64,000 nucleotides of DNA, from the NCBI GenBank assembly GCA_963753545.1, contig CAVWCQ010000011.1, positions 744,001 to 808,000 on the forward strand, in the 5' to 3' direction. Position numbers and translations under genes: made by a program. Origin of the DNA: CAVWCQ01 sp963753545. GTDB lineage: Bacteria > Chloroflexota > Anaerolineae > Aggregatilineales > Aggregatilineaceae. Of this stretch, positions 9,691 to 18,609 are shown one piece after another; position 1 is the stretch's first letter; every line of letters begins with the position of its first letter. A model generated the notes under the pieces. That model was not told the DNA's origin and made no database searches. It saw nothing but the letters and a program-made list of their open reading frames with translations.

Positions 9691-10212
9691 ATGGCTTCTA
9701 AACAGTATGACTCCGCACCCAGTATGCAGATCGATCCGAAGAAGAAATATACGGCGACGTTAAAAACGGAACAGGGCGATATTGTGGTGGACCTGTTCGC
9801 TGCCGAGGCTCCCAAAACCGTCAACAACTTTGTCTTTTTGGCGCGTGAAGGGTTTTATGACAACACAACCTTCCATCGCGTGATCAATGGCTTTATGGCT
9901 CAGGGTGGCGATCCAACAGGCAGCGGGCGCGGTGGTCCGGGGTATCGTTTTGATGACGAACAGGGCGCGCTCAATCTGAAACATGACGGTGCCGGAGTTT
10001 TGAGTATGGCGAACGCGGGTGCCAACACCAATGGCAGCCAGTTTTTTATCACGCATGGTCCTACGCCGCATCTGAACGGCAAGCACGGCGTCTTTGGCAA
10101 AGTACGCGATCAGGCCGGCCTGGATGTGCTGATGAAACTCCGCGAGCGTGATCCTATGCGCGATCCAAAACCGGGCACGCTGCTCAAGACGGTTGAAATC
10201 ACCGAATCTTAG
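9691..10212 (+). CDS. Cyclophilin-type peptidyl-prolyl cis-trans isomerase
   Basis: A 173-residue single-domain cyclophilin. Active-site signatures are FHRVINGFMAQGGDPTGSGRGGPGY (the catalytic Arg is in FHRV), MANAGANTNGSQFFITHGP and LNGKHGVFGKV. There is no signal peptide, so it is cytoplasmic. The ATG at 9691 follows GGAGAG. A strong hairpin follows the stop. Confidence 0.95.
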   Translation: MASKQYDSAPSMQIDPKKKYTATLKTEQGDIVVDLFAAEAPKTVNNFVFLAREGFYDNTTFHRVINGFMAQGGDPTGSGRGGPGYRFDDEQGALNLKHDGAGVLSMANAGANTNGSQFFITHGPTPHLNGKHGVFGKVRDQAGLDVLMKLRERDPMRDPKPGTLLKTVEITES

Positions 10213-10226
10213 TTGAAATAAAAACA

Positions 10227-10255
10227 GCAGCGGGGATGACAGTCATCCCCGCTGC
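10227..10255 (+). terminator. Stem-loop after the cyclophilin gene
   Basis: GCAGCGGGGATGA (10227-10239) pairs perfectly with TCATCCCCGCTGC (10243-10255) around a CAG loop. The T-rich tract is only on the opposite strand (AAATAAAAAC upstream on plus), so it may terminate better in the minus direction, but it sits exactly where the plus-strand operon ends. Confidence 0.7.
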
Positions 10256-10400
10256 AGTTCCCGTATTTTCTTGAGCTACTCTGAGACATCGATGTTCATA
10301 CGGAAGGCAAGTTCAAGAGTTATTATAGGTCAAAAAATTGGCGGATTTATTAATTTTCATTAATTTTGCGGAATGTACTTAATTCTAAGGAGATTCTTCA

Positions 10401-11321
10401 ATGCGTCTCTATCGACTGCTGCTGTTTGTTCTCTTGATCACCGCCTTGATCCACTCCCCCTCCCTGGCCCAATCCGACCGGGAGCCAACATACCCGGATG
10501 TGCCCTATGTTCAGGATGGCGATTCCACCAAGCAGATCCTGGATATCTATCTGCCAGAGGGCGCGGGGCCGTTCCCAGCCGTATTGATGATTCACTGCCA
10601 GGGCTGCTCCAAGTGGGACTATGCACCGCAGGCTGCGCGTTTTGCCGATCTCGGTTATGCCACCATTTCGATTGAATTCCGCGATATCTCGCGCGCTGCG
10701 CCGCTCGGCCCCCTGAACGATTCGATCTGCGCGCTGGCCTGGGTTCATGCACATGCCGCCGATTACCAGATTGACCCGCAGCGGATTGTCGTGCTGGGCC
10801 ATTCCCTGGGCGGCTACGCGGCGTCCATGCTGGGCACTATCGATGATCCGGCCCAGTTTGCAGCGGACTGCCCGACTCCCATGCCGGATGAGCCGCTGAT
10901 GGCTGGCGTGATTGACTATGCCGGGGCGTTGCAGGGCGTACCCACTGCCGCCTATGCGCTGCTCTATGGCCGGGAGCAGGGCGAGATTCGCACCTTTGTT
11001 GAGACGCTCACGCTGCTGCCCCCCGCCCAGTGGCAAGACCTGAACGGAGACATTCACGACTTCGCCCAACTGCTGCCCTATTATTGGGTAGATGGGACTG
11101 AGCCGCCCTTCCTGATCTTTCACGGGACCATCGATAATAAGGTGCGCGTTCGCGAATCCGAACTGCTGGCTACCACGTTGCAAGGTGCCGGGGATCAGGT
11201 CGAACTGGTCCTGCTGCAAGGCGCGGGCCACGGTATGCGCCTCTACCAGCGCGTTCCTACCCCCGAAGTAGATGAAAAGGTTGAAGCATTCCTGGCCGAG
11301 GTCTTTGGAGGGAATGAATAA
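10401..11321 (+). CDS. Exported alpha/beta hydrolase
   Basis: The N-terminus MRLYRLLLFVLLITALIHSPSLAQ is a Sec signal peptide. The mature part is an alpha/beta hydrolase of the dienelactone hydrolase/carboxylesterase kind: PAVLMIHCQGC (oxyanion region), nucleophile elbow VVLGHSLGGYAAS, acid in FHGTIDNKV and His in LQGAGHGMRLY. Length (306) is usual. AAGGAGA precedes the ATG at 10401. Monocistronic. A 28-codon stretch at 15011-15094 matches its C-terminus (see there), so a paralogue once existed nearby. Confidence 0.88.
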   Translation: MRLYRLLLFVLLITALIHSPSLAQSDREPTYPDVPYVQDGDSTKQILDIYLPEGAGPFPAVLMIHCQGCSKWDYAPQAARFADLGYATISIEFRDISRAAPLGPLNDSICALAWVHAHAADYQIDPQRIVVLGHSLGGYAASMLGTIDDPAQFAADCPTPMPDEPLMAGVIDYAGALQGVPTAAYALLYGREQGEIRTFVETLTLLPPAQWQDLNGDIHDFAQLLPYYWVDGTEPPFLIFHGTIDNKVRVRESELLATTLQGAGDQVELVLLQGAGHGMRLYQRVPTPEVDEKVEAFLAEVFGGNE

Positions 11322-11441
11322 GATCAGTAATCTGAATGGAATGCGGTGATGAAGAGCTGTCCAAGGCAGGCGCTCAGACAAATCTCTCCCTCGCAGAGAG
11401 ATTCACCTGCTGCGGAACTATAAAATCTTTACGGCCTCAGC

Positions 11442-13124
11442 TTATTGTGGGAACACCGGCAATGACACCTGGAAAACACTTCCCTCCCCTAAAATACTTG
11501 CCACGGTAATGCGGCCATGGTGCATTTCAATAATCTTTTTGGTGATTGACAACCCCAACCCAGCCGCCCGTATGGTGCGTGCCTGATCCACACGGAAGAA
11601 ACGGTCAAAAATGTGTGGCAGATGTTCTTCGCTAATCCCAATTCCCGTATCGTGGAACTCAATGACAATCGCGTCGTTTTGAGTGTACGTTTGAATACGA
11701 ATCGTCCCTCCTGCCGGAGTAAAAAGTGAAGCATTGTTGAGAAGTTCTTTGAATGCACGTTGGAGATCACGTTCATCGCCGTAGATGCCTGGAAGATCAT
11801 CCGCTAACTCAAGCAACAATGTCTGTTGCTTTTCGACAAGTTCCTGGCGTGCTATCGTTTCTAAAATCCGAAGACAGTTATTCACATTGACAGGACGAAG
11901 GACAAGGGCGGAATCACTATCGAGCCGAGACAACAAAATCATCGCTTCTAACATAGCCGATATATGTGTGACCTGATCGGTGGCAATTTTCAGTTTCTCG
12001 GATCGTTTGGCAGGATCGTCAAGTTTCCCCACTAAATAAAGGTTAGCGCTAAGGGTTGACAGTGGGGTGCGAAATTCATGAGAGGCGGCTTGGATAAAGC
12101 TGGACAGAATTTGCACGCGCCGTTTTTCGATTTCCAGTAAGATCTGCTGTTGTTCAGCCTCTTTGCGTGCGGTAATGTCGCGCGAGATGCCTACTAAACC
12201 AATCACCTGTCCTGTTTCATCGCGGAGAGGAATTTTGGTCTCCGAAACCCATAAGAGGCGGTTGTCCCGCCCAAGGATCTGAATTTCTTGCGCGACGCGA
12301 GGCTCACCCGATTGCATAATAGCCTCCTCGTCGTCGAAGCAGCGTTGCGCGAAGTCCGTGGGGAGAAAATCAAAGTCGGTCTTATTGAGTGCACTCTGCT
12401 GATCGGGAACGCCTAGCAATTGAAGATGCGTCTTGTTGTTACGGACAAAGCGTGATTGAGTATCTTTGAAGTAGATCCAATCGGGGACATTGTCCATCAG
12501 CGCATGAAGCAAATCTCGTTCGCGGGCTAACGCTTCCTCTACCTCCTTGCGTTGAATGACCTCCACGTATACATCGAGTGCCACATCGACAATGTCTCGG
12601 CTGTGCGGACCAAATGGTCGGTGCAGATGCTGGTCTTCCGACCTGTTACCAATCAGTAGCGCCAGTTTGGCTCCTGGATCAAAAGACCACGCCAGATAGG
12701 GTACTCCTGTTGCCTGGCGTAAATAGTCTATGGTCGCATCAGAAGGCGTATTCGCGTTGGCAAATAAGAACGTTCCCAGCAAACGAGGGGGTGTAAATTT
12801 AGCCTGAATGGGGGCAGAGAGGCCCAGGCTGTAGTCCATCACAAACGCTTGTTCATCGGGCAGATACGTCAGGAATGCGGCAAAGTCCACATGCACGGCG
12901 TCGAGCACGATACGGAGGAAACGTTCACAAATTTCGACCAGGGTAACTTCAGGGCGAGCGAGCAGATGGTAACCTTCACGAATAAGCATGGCGGCGATAC
13001 GATTCTGTCTGGACTCTTGCTGTGCAACACGCAGCCGTTCTTGAAGATCCAGGATCTGAGCGCCAAGTATGTCACATTGCTCGCGGTAGAAATCCCTCTC
13101 ACGCTCGGAAGCTGCTATCATCAT
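11442..13124 (-). CDS. GAF-PAS sensor histidine kinase
   Basis: 560 residues without membrane segments, so cytoplasmic. Order: short coiled coil (1-40), GAF-like domain (about 45-190), PAS domain with PAC (about 200-322; MDNVPDWIYFKDTQSRFVRNN), HisKA with phospho-acceptor His at about 349 (ASHEFRTPLSTLS), HATPase_c with N box ELLNNAS, G1 DTGIGI, F box IFDRFFRV and G2 GLGLSI. It overlaps the upstream FIST gene by 26 bases, implying translational coupling. No response regulator lies next to it, so the partner is elsewhere. Confidence 0.93.
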   Translation of the reverse strand: MMIAASERERDFYREQCDILGAQILDLQERLRVAQQESRQNRIAAMLIREGYHLLARPEVTLVEICERFLRIVLDAVHVDFAAFLTYLPDEQAFVMDYSLGLSAPIQAKFTPPRLLGTFLFANANTPSDATIDYLRQATGVPYLAWSFDPGAKLALLIGNRSEDQHLHRPFGPHSRDIVDVALDVYVEVIQRKEVEEALARERDLLHALMDNVPDWIYFKDTQSRFVRNNKTHLQLLGVPDQQSALNKTDFDFLPTDFAQRCFDDEEAIMQSGEPRVAQEIQILGRDNRLLWVSETKIPLRDETGQVIGLVGISRDITARKEAEQQQILLEIEKRRVQILSSFIQAASHEFRTPLSTLSANLYLVGKLDDPAKRSEKLKIATDQVTHISAMLEAMILLSRLDSDSALVLRPVNVNNCLRILETIARQELVEKQQTLLLELADDLPGIYGDERDLQRAFKELLNNASLFTPAGGTIRIQTYTQNDAIVIEFHDTGIGISEEHLPHIFDRFFRVDQARTIRAAGLGLSITKKIIEMHHGRITVASILGEGSVFQVSLPVFPQ

Positions 13125-14331
13125 CGCCTTCCAATGTAAAAAGTGTGAGAACCCCCGTCCAGTCTAACGGTCGGCTCCGACCTAACAGGGGGGCGATCTC
13201 CACACCTGAGTAGAAGCCCAAAAGGGGAATCTCTGGTCCAAGTTCGGTCTGCAAAATACTGGCTTCTTCGATTTCACAACCGCTCAAGGCCGAAGCACGT
13301 CCCGCACAGTCTATATAGAGAGCGAAAATAGGCCGAGCCGTTCCCAGAGAGGCTTTCAGTTCCAATGTCCGATTCTGGACCGATGCCAGCATCTTCTGGC
13401 TGTCGCGCGCCATAATCTGGACCTGTTCACCCTCCTCAAAATCGGCTTCAAACAGCGTGATCGAACCTTTTTCGCGATCCATATCCATGATCAGCCGGTT
13501 CACATAGAGAGACTCATCATAGGGTGCAAATGGATCCCCGTGCTTTCTGCCCAGTGTTAGAAGGGACAGATTACCGGTTTGTAAGGCAGGATGATCGGCC
13601 CCCAGTCGTTTATAGAGCGCATCTACCGCCGGTAGGCCATCCAGTTCATAAATCATAGACCCCTTGATCTTGGTGATTTTCAGAAATGAACTAACAGGCG
13701 TACAGCCATGCATGATGATTGTGTGTGAATGCCATGCAGAAGGCAGCGCTACAGCTACGACCGCTTGCCTGCTGATTTGTCTCCCGTCAAAGACAAAGCT
13801 GCTGGTGAGTTGAAAATCGCCCAGCGTTCCAGCGCCGACAAGTTGAAGTTGTCTACCGTCCAGACCTGCATAAATGCCGTCCATGAGGCGGCTTCCAACA
13901 TTCAGGATAGGTGGGGGGCTGCTCTTTACCAAATCGTAAAACAGCAGTACCGTGTCGCCAGGCTGGGTGATATCAAGCAGCCGTTCCCCTATTCGTCGGC
14001 CTGCTGCGATCTCATCCTGGTCGAGACCATATTCTACAAGAGTGGTGGGTACGGGAAGCTTTGGCGAGAATGCTGCGATAGCACACTCATAGCCTACATA
14101 ACCCAAAGTGTTTTGGGTAATCGTGCCAACCGCAGCCCCGCCAACAATGAGTGCATCACCAAAATAGGTACGCAAACATTGAAGAAAAGCCTCCGGCTGG
14201 TGTCGATTTCCACAAAAGGCAAGCACAAAAGAAGCAGTTTCGCCCTTTGCGAAGGATGCCAGGGCCATTTGTGCGGCTTCTGCGGCGGCCTGTGCCGTAT
14301 TCGTATGTTGACTCGTGCCTACACGGATCAT
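13099..14331 (-). CDS. FIST N- and C-domain sensor protein
   Basis: 410 residues with the FIST_N domain (about 30-220; ALIVGGAAVGTITQNTLGY and LLFYDLVKSSPPPILN) and the FIST_C domain (about 225-385; MIYELDGLPAVDALYKRLG, RPIFALYIDCAGRASALSG, PLLGFYSGVEIAPLLG). FIST domains are thought to bind small ligands, perhaps amino acids, and usually work with signalling proteins. GGAGGT precedes the ATG at 14331. Its 3' end runs 26 bases into the histidine kinase gene, so the two very likely form one input-output unit. Confidence 0.92.
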   Translation of the reverse strand: MIRVGTSQHTNTAQAAAEAAQMALASFAKGETASFVLAFCGNRHQPEAFLQCLRTYFGDALIVGGAAVGTITQNTLGYVGYECAIAAFSPKLPVPTTLVEYGLDQDEIAAGRRIGERLLDITQPGDTVLLFYDLVKSSPPPILNVGSRLMDGIYAGLDGRQLQLVGAGTLGDFQLTSSFVFDGRQISRQAVVAVALPSAWHSHTIIMHGCTPVSSFLKITKIKGSMIYELDGLPAVDALYKRLGADHPALQTGNLSLLTLGRKHGDPFAPYDESLYVNRLIMDMDREKGSITLFEADFEEGEQVQIMARDSQKMLASVQNRTLELKASLGTARPIFALYIDCAGRASALSGCEIEEASILQTELGPEIPLLGFYSGVEIAPLLGRSRPLDWTGVLTLFTLEGDDDSSFRA

Positions 14332-15010
14332 TGTTTACCTCCAGGTGCGCAGGAGACACATGATAGGTAATATAAACGTTAATTATCGTTTTGCGGTTCT
14401 GAAAAACTCTGCCCCCACTAGGCTATCAAACTCACATATTTGTTGGAGAAGTGTGATACGGCGGTGGTCTGTTACCCTCAGACCCTATCTGATCTAAGCA
14501 TACCAGATTTCTGCTGATATGGCGCATGCGCCGGTTACGGCTTCTAATTATTGCCTCCTTTTTCTTGTTATTCGTATTTAAGGTTCAACTTTAAGGGAGT
14601 ATTTTTCGACCCCTTCCCGTTGTATACTGATGTTATGACCTTATTTTCTCTTGCTTTTCCCAGTGAAGCCGCACCCTTTGCCGTTAAACCGTTTTTTGCT
14701 TTCGAAGTAGGCGTACAGTTAGAAAACGGTAAGTCGTCAGCCGTTTAAGGGGGGGGTAGCGGAATCGCCACGAGAAAAACAGGTCAAATAGTGATCAACT
14801 AATTTTTCCTCAAAGTTAGAATACGAGAAAAACACCCCAAAAACGAATGTTATACAACGTTCTTAAGTATAATATGAATGGCCCTGAAGTGATCAACTTC
14901 AGGGCCAAATAAGCAAACAAACCGCAAAATGGGCACAAATGAGTGATTTTTGTGAAAATTCGGGCTACCCCTCGAACCACCAGCCAGCGTTTCCGCCAGA
15001 ACTCAGTTGC
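14332..15010. other. Gene-poor spacer with hairpins and a degenerate repeat
   Basis: No convincing gene. Contents: a perfect 12-bp palindrome GGCGCATGCGCC at 14521-14532; a degenerate copy of the T-rich dispersed repeat at 14641-14690 (TTATTTTCTCTTGCTTTTCC, close to the copy at 54.7 kb); a GGGGGGG run at about 14751; and a strong hairpin at 14879-14907, where TGGCCCTGAAGT pairs with ACTTCAGGGCCA. The FIST/kinase promoter should be at the left end. The right end grades into the hydrolase remnant. Confidence 0.6.
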
Positions 15011-15094
15011 CGCGTGCGTCTTTACGAGAGCGTCCCCACACCGGAAGTCGATGACAAAGTGGAGGAGTTTCTAGCCCAGGTATATGGGGAATAG
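15011..15094 (+). pseudogene. C-terminal remnant of an alpha/beta hydrolase like the one at 10.4 kb
   Basis: This stretch reads RVRLYESVPTPEVDDKVEEF followed by LAQVYGE and a TAG stop. The intact hydrolase ends MRLYQRVPTPEVDEKVEAFL then AEVFGGNE and stop. The match covers about 25 codons and ends abruptly upstream at 15011; nothing before it resembles the rest of the hydrolase. It is therefore the 3' tail of a former second copy, diverged at silent and replacement sites, not a recent duplicate. Confidence 0.75.
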
Positions 15095-15096
15095 GG

Positions 15097-15423
15097 TTAT
15101 CTGTATTCGGCGCGCGGTGGGCAAAAGACTTCCAGTAGTTGTGCCGGACCAGCCGACGATACCCGGATTCCGTGCGAGATATTTGGCGGAATCAGGTAGC
15201 TGTCTCCAGCCTGACAGGTCATGATTTCACCCTCGATATCGTAGACGACCTCGCCGGACAGCACGTAGCCAAACTGTTCATTGGGATGGCGGTGCGGCTG
15301 GTTGTTAAAGCCCGCTGGCAGTTCAACGAGAGTCATCGTAAGCTGTTCACCGTTGACTACTTTGACAGGCAGTCCGCTCACTGACAACCGTTCCGGTAGC
15401 GCATTCCATTTAATGTCGTACAT
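15097..15423 (-). CDS. Small cupin-domain protein
   Basis: 108 residues forming one cupin_2 barrel: LVELPAGFNNQPHRHPNEQFGYVLSG, with metal-type ligands H-x-H-x4-E, and GDSYLIPPNISHGIRVSS with the second-motif His. GGAG lies 8 bases before the ATG at 15423. It starts 9 bases after the SGNH gene stop, so it is the last gene of the five-gene operon. Such small cupins bind sugars or metals; the exact role is unknown. Confidence 0.85.
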   Translation of the reverse strand: MYDIKWNALPERLSVSGLPVKVVNGEQLTMTLVELPAGFNNQPHRHPNEQFGYVLSGEVVYDIEGEIMTCQAGDSYLIPPNISHGIRVSSAGPAQLLEVFCPPRAEYR

Positions 15424-15432
15424 GTGACACTC

Positions 15433-16654
15433 CTACTGTGCTGTCTCGAATACCTCCGGGTGAGCCTCGATCCACGAAACCAACGTATCAGCCAGCACCC
15501 GGTTGCCGCGCGCGTTCAGGTGGATGTCGTTGGTGTGGTAAAGCTGCTCACCTTCCTGTACATGGGCCTGCAACACAGGCAGCATATCGAGACAGGTCAT
15601 CTGCTGTTCCTGGCACAGATCCAGCATCGTCTGGTAATTCTGATCGAGCAGCGCCATCTTATCCGCGCCAATCAGCGGTTCAGCCATAGTCGCGGTAGAC
15701 CTGTTCCTTGGTCGGGATCAGCACAAAGAGCAGCGTTCCGCCGTAACTCTTGACCATCTCGTTGGAGTTATAGAACGCTTCGCGGCTGCGTTCCCACCCG
15801 TATTGGTTGGTCGGCTCACTCACATCGAACGCGCCCCATAGATAGGGCCGCCCGAAGGCCAGTTTGATATCACCCTTGCTCGCCCGCTCCCGGTCCAGGA
15901 ATTGCAGCGAGGCGTCGAAGTCTTCTTCCGGGCCGAGGAACAGCTTGAGCAGCACATACACGGCGGAATTTTTATCCCACCACGTGAGCGTAGGCGCGGG
16001 GGGCGGCGGGTTAGCCGATTGGATCGTCGTTTCTCCCCTCAGAGAGGCCAGTCCATAATCCTCATTGGCGTCGTTGCCCCACCACTGCCAGATCACCAGC
16101 GGCGGTTTGAGTGGCATGCCGAAGTCTTGCAGCACACGCTGGTGACTCACCGATCCGGTGCTGACAATGCCCAGGTTGATGATGTTGCGGTTCATCTGCT
16201 GGCCGAGCAGGTTCACCCAGCAATCTTTTTCCTCGGTGAAGCAGAACGTGAACGAATCCCCGACCGCCACGCCATCCACATGCCGGTCCACCAACTCCTG
16301 CCGCGTGCGGAAGGCCACGCGCGATCCCCACAGCGCCTCCGTCGTGACGTTGAAGCGCACATCGGCGCTGCCATACTGCTCAAAATTCGTCACCGGGCGG
16401 GCAATTGTCAGGTAATCGCGGTCAGGCCGCCAGATCGGATCGGGCATCAGCCGACGTTCGCTGAAAGGAGTCATCTGCACCTGTTCCAACACAAGCTGCA
16501 AGCGTGGCGGCAGCGAGAAAAACAGGACGCGCAGCAGCACTTCCAGCATTATCCAGGTCAGCAGCAGGCTGAAGAGGACTCCGGCGAATCGTCCTGCCCA
16601 CAGCCGAGCAGGGCGGCGGGCTGGCGCAGTCTCAGCAGGGGATTGGGCGGTCAT
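15433..16654 (-). CDS. Membrane-anchored SGNH-type hydrolase, one frame break
   Basis: An N-terminal membrane helix (about residues 24-48, GVLFSLLLTWIMLEVLLRVL) is followed by an SGNH/GDSL-like domain: block I VDGVAVGDSFTFC (Ser at about 134), IINLGIVSTGS (block II Gly), QWWGNDANEDY (block III GND) and, after a frame break at about 15685, NDIHLNARGNRVLADTL (block V D-x-x-H). The break separates YRDYG from AEPLIGADKMALLDQ. Such anchored SGNH proteins often act on cell-surface glycans, for example as O-acetyltransferase-like AlgJ/AlgX relatives. It overlaps the 2H phosphoesterase gene by 23 bases. Confidence 0.82.
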
Positions 16655-17387
16655 GAGATTCTGGTTGTGACTCCTTCAGGGGATAGGTGGCGATCACGTC
16701 TTCCTGGAAGGCGTTGAGCAAATCCGGCCCCAATGAGACGCCATCCCGCGTAAAAACAGTGAATTTGACCGCATCCACATGCAGTAAGATCGGGTCAATG
16801 GTCCGGTAGGGGGCCAGCGCCTGAACCAGCGGCGAGCCGGGTTGGCGGCCCCAGTAACCGAGCGTGATGTGCGGCAGATAACCCCAATGCACAGGTGGAC
16901 GTGCCCGCAAGGGGAGCGCCCAGCGCAGCCTGGCCCGCAGCCGCCGCAAACATTGGCTGTCGTCCTGCACCTCGGCAAACAGGACATTCGAAAAAGCGTT
17001 CAGCGGGCCGATCCGCACGTCGAATTGGCTGCAATCGTTGAGATCATCCCGCACGCGCTCCGCCAGCGAGGAAAGCGCGTCGCGCCGCCACGTATGTGGC
17101 ATCAGCAGCCATTTGCGGCGGCGCAGCAGGCCGACATAGTGCAGCGTAATGTGAAAAAGCTCCAGCGGCTGGGGTTCGTATTGCAGCCAGGATCCCAGTT
17201 GGCGCTGCCATTCCGACAGTTGAGCCACGACAGCCGGATCGGTAATGGGGATGATAAAAGCCAGGTAGGGCAAAAGCAGCCATCGCCGCCACCCGCGCCG
17301 TTCCAGGGCCAGCGAATCGCTCGTATGGGCCAGCCGGGTAAACTGCTGCCACTTGGACGAGTAGATGGACTGTGGATCCTCCGGCAC
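16632..17387 (-). CDS. 2H phosphoesterase / 2'-5' RNA ligase family protein
   Basis: 251 residues. The two H-x-T/S catalytic motifs of the 2H superfamily are visible as FHITLHYVG (about residue 79) and PHITLGYWG (about 174), each followed by the expected strand. The N-terminal 35 residues are extra and basic. Family members cleave or join 2'-5' RNA linkages or cyclic phosphates; the substrate is not predictable here. It starts 8 bases after the kinase gene and overlaps the SGNH gene. Confidence 0.85.
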   Translation of the reverse strand: MPEDPQSIYSSKWQQFTRLAHTSDSLALERRGWRRWLLLPYLAFIIPITDPAVVAQLSEWQRQLGSWLQYEPQPLELFHITLHYVGLLRRRKWLLMPHTWRRDALSSLAERVRDDLNDCSQFDVRIGPLNAFSNVLFAEVQDDSQCLRRLRARLRWALPLRARPPVHWGYLPHITLGYWGRQPGSPLVQALAPYRTIDPILLHVDAVKFTVFTRDGVSLGPDLLNAFQEDVIATYPLKESQPESHDRPIPC

Positions 17388-17395
17388 GTTCCCTC

Positions 17396-18605
17396 CTAAA
17401 AACAGACACCCGCTCCCTGTACGGCCTCGACAGGGAACAGATTGCCCTCTCGCCCGCTAGCGTTTGCATAGCCGGACGCTGTCCGTTCGATGAAATCCAC
17501 CACGGCATCCGTCTGGACGAGAGCGACCACTGCCCCACCGTCGCCACCGCCCGAATAGCGCGCGCCATAACAGGCTGGGTGATCGGTTGCCGCCTGCCAC
17601 ATTGCGTCGAGTGCAGGCGAACTGCTCCCGTAATCGTCGCGGGCGCTGCGGTACAGAGTCATTCATCAGCGCGCCAAATGCTGCCAGATCGCCCGCTTTC
17701 AGAGCTTTCGCCCCCTGCCGAACGCGATCTATTTCGCTAATGACATGGTGCGACCGGCGGTACTGGCTCTCGCTCAGTAAGGGCTGGAATTCGTGCAGCC
17801 GCTCCAACGAAACGTCGCGCAGCATTTTGACGTTCCGGTCCATCAAACTGATGGTATGGGCAGTGGAATAGCAGTCATGAGCGCGCGATCCATAATGGCT
17901 CGATTTGACCAGTTCGCGGCGCGTGTTGGTATCGCACACCACAACCTGCACAGAGGCGGGTAAAGCCACGTGTTCATGTTCCAGGGTCCGGCAGTCCAAA
18001 AAGAGCGCCTGCCCCGCCCGCGCGTGAAGGCAGGTAAATTGATCCTGGATTCCGGTGCTCAGCCCCAGAAATTCGCGCTCGACGCCGCGCCCGATCTGGG
18101 CCAGTTCCGCAGGTTTCAACCGCCAGCTTTCCAGCGCCTGCCACGCGACAATAAAAGCCACCTCGACGGCAGCGGACGAACTCAGGCCAGCTCCCATGAC
18201 GACATCGCCCATAAAAGCGGCTTCGATGCCGTTCACTTTCAGGCCCCTCTGTTGGAGTGTCCAGGCTACGCCTGCCGGGTAGAGTGCCCAGGGCGGCAGC
18301 GGGTTGCTTACAATATCAACGCGATCATCGAGACGATTGAGTGAAAGGGTGGTCGCGGATTTTAAATCCGGGGCAGAGAGGCGCAGCATATCCGCTGAGC
18401 CATAAGACGCCGCCAGCCAGATATCGCGGTTGATCCCTATCGTGATCACAAAACCATCGTGCATATCGACATGCCCGCCCAGCAAATTGACACGCCCCGG
18501 CGCGCGGACAAAAACGTCCGGGCTGTGGCCAGGATAGGCGCTGCCGAAAGCAGATAACAAGGTGCGAGGCGGAGTAGGTGTAACAGCCATAGAGGACGTT
18601 TTCAT
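17396..18605 (-). CDS. Galactokinase-like GHMP sugar kinase, one frame break
   Basis: A GHMP kinase of the GalK group: signature FVRAPGRVNLLGGHVDMHDGF, phosphate loop GDVVMGAGLSSSAAVEVAFI, substrate segment GLSTGIQDQFTC and late glycine loop ARYSGGGDGGAVVAL. A one-base break near 17655 separates FGALMNDS from LYRSARDDYGSSSPAL. Genuine galactokinases read G-E-H-T-D in the first motif; here it is G-G-H-V-D, so the sugar-contacting Glu is missing and the substrate may not be galactose. The ATG at 18605 begins 4 bases after the previous stop. Confidence 0.82.
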
Positions 18606-18609
18606 CAGT

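Noticed and set aside
14521..14532. GGCGCATGCGCC as a regulator site
   Set aside because: A single perfect palindrome without a second copy or a clear target start; it may be chance.
14551..14748. A small gene in the gene-poor spacer
   Set aside because: Composition looks non-coding, it contains the degenerate repeat and has no ribosome binding site.
15902..16717. Long plus-strand open frame opposite the SGNH gene
   Set aside because: Arg/Gln/His-rich translation typical of an antisense frame in GC-rich coding DNA; no motif or ribosome binding site.
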